From assembly GCA_910588285.1 (NCBI GenBank), contig CAJUQB010000084.1, positions 1-8,130 on the forward strand: 8,130 nt of DNA, in the 5' to 3' direction. Positions 5,826 to 8,130 of this stretch are shown one piece after another; within the stretch, counting starts at the first letter, position 1, and each line of letters begins with the position of its first letter. Below the pieces are notes generated by a model. It was not told the DNA's origin. It saw only the letters and a program-made list of their open reading frames with translations, and searched no databases. Source of the stretch: an uncultured Lachnospiraceae bacterium (GTDB lineage: Bacteria > Bacillota > Clostridia > Lachnospirales > Lachnospiraceae). A program made the position numbers and the translations under genes.

Positions 5826-6483
5826 AATACATAAGCTCCCCATCCGACATCTTCCACACAGCGTCCGAGATGGCCGCGATCTCCGGGTCATGGGTCACCA
5901 CGATGATGCAGTAGCCAAGCTCATGAGCCAGGTGCTGGAAGATGGAAATGATGTTCTTGGTGTTCTCCCCGTCCAGGTTCCCGGTGGGCTCATCTGCCAA
6001 GAGGATCCGCGCGCCCCCGGAAAGGCTCCGGGCAATGGCTACCCGCTGCTGCTCTCCTCCTGACAGGTTGGAAGGGTAGCGTTTGTACTTCTCCGGTGCC
6101 AGCCCCACCAGCTTTAAGTTCTCCCTGGCCTGCCGGGCCGCCTCCTTCTTGGGCACTCCCCCAAGCTCCAGGGGGAACATCACGTTCTCAAGCACCGTCA
6201 GCAGCGGGAACAGCTGGAAGGACTGGAAGATCACCGACACCTCCTGCCGCCTCCACAGGTCCCGGTTCATCCCCAGTACATCCTGTCCATCCTTTGTAAT
6301 GCTCCCTGCCGACGGCTCATCCAGGCCTGCCAGGATGGACAGAAGCGTTGTCTTGCCAGAGCCTGAGGGCCCGATGACCGCTGCCATCTCCCCGCCCTGG
6401 AAGCGGCAGCTGACATTCTTCAAAACGTCCTTGTGTGCTTTCTTGTATCGGTATGAAATGTGTTCTAAGGTTAATTCTGCCAT
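5806..6483 (-). CDS. LolD/MacB-type ABC transporter ATPase
   Basis: The 225-residue length is typical of the family. The frame has every ABC motif: Walker A GPSGSGKT (38-45), Q-loop Gln87 in FQSFQLFP, signature LSGGEQQRVAIAR (140-152), Walker B ILLADEPTGNLD (160-171) and His198 in VTHD. ADEPTGNLD and LSGGEQQR are hallmarks of the LolD/MacB/FtsE group that works with FtsX-like permeases. An AGGAGG site 7 bases before the ATG fixes the start. It lies 43 bases after the FtsX-like permease gene, its evident partner in the cytoplasmic membrane. Such pairs extrude or relocate peptides or lipids and often give resistance to antimicrobial peptides. Beside a peptide-type exporter it may provide immunity, which is inference. 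Its last codons overlap the exporter gene. Confidence 0.93.
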   Translation of the reverse strand: MAELTLEHISYRYKKAHKDVLKNVSCRFQGGEMAAVIGPSGSGKTTLLSILAGLDEPSAGSITKDGQDVLGMNRDLWRRQEVSVIFQSFQLFPLLTVLENVMFPLELGGVPKKEAARQARENLKLVGLAPEKYKRYPSNLSGGEQQRVAIARSLSGGARILLADEPTGNLDGENTKNIISIFQHLAHELGYCIIVVTHDPEIAAISDAVWKMSDGELMYYEEAYA

Positions 6484-6526
6484 GTTGGTTCCTCCTTACT
6501 CTCACTGGCTTCCTGCCAATCTTCCT

Positions 6527-8130
6527 TTATTCCTTTTCCTGTAACAGCTCCAATGGCCTGCCCCGGGTGGCAAGCACTGCCCCGGCCAGAATCCCAACCA
6601 GGCACCCCAGGAAATAGCACCCAGCCGCTACCGGCAGCGCTCCAAGGCCCGCAGCGCCCAGAAGGAGCGTCACCAGCCCGGCGCCTGCAAGGAGCCCCGC
6701 CAGGTCTGCTGCCAGCAGCTCCAGGGCCAGTACCACCCGCGTGGGCAGAATCCCCACTCCCAGCACACGCAGGATAGCTGCCTCACGCCTCCGCTGAAGC
6801 AGGAACAGGATGGACAGGCCGATGGCTGCCAGGATGGACACCCCATTGGTCAGGGGGTATAAGACCTTCATCAGAGTGATGTTCTTCTCCATGGGCTCAA
6901 TTGCCTGCTCCAGCTCATTGTCCCAGATGACAAGGGACAGCGGAAGCAGCCCGGCATCCGGTGCCTCTACGATCTCCCTGCCTCTTTGCCGGAATTCCTC
7001 CATCTCCCGGTTCCTGGCCGGGTCCAGGGTGAATTCCGCTTTCAGGTAGCAGAGATTATCCCCGTCAAAAACCTCCAGGAAAGACAGCGGCATCAAAACC
7101 GTTGTATCCATCCCGCTGTCTGCAGTATAAACGCCTCCGATCATCAAACCATAAGCAGTATTGTCACTTTTTACCACTAACAACAACTCCCCTGGTTCAA
7201 CCTCCAGTTCTGCTGCTACCCCCTCCGGCAGGAATACGGCCGGCATATTTGCCAGATTCCCGCGATAGTCTCTCTCCGTATAATCCACATCAAACAGCTC
7301 TGGCCCGAACCCTTCTCCATACTGGATCTGAATCCCGCCCCCCAGCTTGGAAAGGCTCTGCTCCACATCCGCAATCCCTGTAAACGATACCTTTTTCTCC
7401 TCGCAGCCAATCTCTGTTTTAGAGATCGTCCCTTCGGAGCCAGCAATCAGAGTATAGCTCTCTACAAACCCAGTATCCAGGATATCCTGTACGGCATCCC
7501 TGCTGATAAATGCATCCCCATGCCCGTTTGCCATTATGTTGGAATTCTTTTTTGTAATCTCAGCATCTACCACGGTGGAGCGGTACAGCCGCTCTATCTC
7601 CCGCTCCCCGGACTGTATGGCATTCCAGAGCCAGCAGGAAGCAGAGAGGAAGCCTACCACAGCCAGCAGGACAAATATGGGGCGCAGGGAAAAGCGGCGG
7701 AGGTGGCGCCCAATGAACCTGGCGGCAGCCACCGGGGATATCCCCTTCCCGAAAACAGCTGCGGTATCCCGGGGCACCGCAATAAGCTTCCCTGCCAATG
7801 CATTCTCTGTACCATCCGCTTCTCTCCCCTGGGCCGCCTTTTGGAACTGGCCCTCCATCCTTCCCTGGGCCGCCTGATATGGCTGGCCTGTGCTCTCTCC
7901 CTGGGCCGCCTGATATGGCTGGCCTGCGCTCTCTCCCAGAGCCGCCTGATACGGCTGGCCTGCTGTCTCTCCCTGGGCCGCCTGATACGGCTGGCCGGGG
8001 TTCCTTCCCTGGAGCACCTCCAGCACCTGCTTCCCGGCCTGGGACAGGCCGCCCACAAGCAGCGCCAGGGCAAGCACCAGCCAGGCAAGCAGGAGAATTC
8101 CTGCAAGCCAGAACCAGGAAAGTTCTGCCG
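6527..8130 (-). CDS. FtsX-like ABC permease, N-terminus beyond window
   Basis: The frame is open to the right edge, with 533 codons visible. The GTG at 8077 sits inside a membrane helix and is not the real start. Visible order: a hydrophobic helix (about 8053-8127); a Gln/Gly-rich linker of five 12-residue repeats (about 7825-8004); a second helix LRPIFVLLAVVGFLSASCWL (about 7630-7690); an extracytoplasmic domain of some 250 residues starting with EREIERLYRSTVVDAEI; and a C-terminal FtsX domain with three or four helices (about 6540-6880) including LLQRRREAAILRVLG. The layout is the second half of a two-FtsX-domain permease of roughly 800 residues or more. It pairs with the ATPase gene 43 bases downstream. 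The repeat linker is unusual for the family. Topology suggests the linker is cytoplasmic, but this depends on the missing N-terminus. Confidence 0.9.
   Translation of the reverse strand, partial: AELSWFWLAGILLLAWLVLALALLVGGLSQAGKQVLEVLQGRNPGQPYQAAQGETAGQPYQAALGESAGQPYQAAQGESTGQPYQAAQGRMEGQFQKAAQGREADGTENALAGKLIAVPRDTAAVFGKGISPVAAARFIGRHLRRFSLRPIFVLLAVVGFLSASCWLWNAIQSGEREIERLYRSTVVDAEITKKNSNIMANGHGDAFISRDAVQDILDTGFVESYTLIAGSEGTISKTEIGCEEKKVSFTGIADVEQSLSKLGGGIQIQYGEGFGPELFDVDYTERDYRGNLANMPAVFLPEGVAAELEVEPGELLLVVKSDNTAYGLMIGGVYTADSGMDTTVLMPLSFLEVFDGDNLCYLKAEFTLDPARNREMEEFRQRGREIVEAPDAGLLPLSLVIWDNELEQAIEPMEKNITLMKVLYPLTNGVSILAAIGLSILFLLQRRREAAILRVLGVGILPTRVVLALELLAADLAGLLAGAGLVTLLLGAAGLGALPVAAGCYFLGCLVGILAGAVLATRGRPLELLQEKE
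7825..8004 (-). repeat. Five tandem 36-bp repeats in the permease gene
   Basis: The word gccgcc recurs at 7833, 7869, 7905, 7941 and 7977, exactly 36 bp apart, within units that encode GQPYQAAQGES-like 12-residue blocks. The central three or four units are nearly identical and the outer ones are diverged. The period is a multiple of three, so unit number can vary in frame. The encoded linker is Gln-, Gly- and Ala-rich and probably flexible. Confidence 0.9.

Noticed and set aside
5826..5891. Upstream starts for the exporter within the ATPase gene
   Set aside because: The Arg/Ser/Cys-rich residues read there are shadow translation of the ATPase gene. The ATG at 5825 gives a natural N-terminus, though 5843 cannot be excluded.
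7825..8004. CRISPR array
   Set aside because: The 36-bp units abut with no spacers, keep the reading frame, and encode part of the permease.
8075..8077. GTG as the true start of the permease
   Set aside because: The frame continues upstream to the window edge through hydrophobic residues of the same helix, so the codon is internal.

Overview
The window looks like part of a Firmicutes genome, most likely a gut clostridium of the Lachnospiraceae type. The reasons are strong AGGAGG-type ribosome binding sites, a LolD/FtsX-type ABC pair with clostridial-style permease sequence, a DUF3791-like start at the edge, and accessory AlbA_2 genes. This is judged from protein flavour alone; no database was searched. 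Every gene I can support is on the minus strand, so transcription runs right to left.

Region 1 (8130 down to 2423, GC-rich) is a probable four-gene operon: an FtsX-like permease whose N-terminus lies outside the window, its LolD/MacB-type ATPase, a fused membrane/ATPase ABC exporter that overlaps the ATPase gene, and an unusual leaderless subtilisin-like (S8) protein with a C-terminal half I do not recognise. The combination of a peptidase-less exporter, a cytosolic S8 protease and a LolD/FtsX pair suggests production, export and perhaps immunity for a processed peptide. No precursor peptide gene or modifying enzyme is visible, so this is inference. A short hairpin with a T-tract separates the exporter from the S8 gene. 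A 16-bp palindrome sits where the ATPase gene stops and the exporter gene starts.

Region 2 (about 2345 down to 760, clearly AT-rich) holds one intact gene for an AlbA_2/HATPase-like/winged-helix protein (RecG-like C-terminal, Schlafen AlbA_2 family) under a near-consensus sigma-70 promoter. The 12-bp repeat that encodes the NVGL linker of this protein is also present, in the same 12-bp register, directly upstream of its own promoter, with a further related site inside the promoter. This is the most striking feature of the window. It may be a self-regulating circuit in which the linker DNA is also an operator, or a scar of recombination between related genes.

Region 3 (about 910 to 1) holds a tiny possible ORF, a predicted promoter, a broken ABC ATPase gene that has lost its Walker A motif, and the first 31 codons of a DUF3791-like gene. 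Regions 2 and 3 look like accessory or decaying DNA next to the transporter operon.
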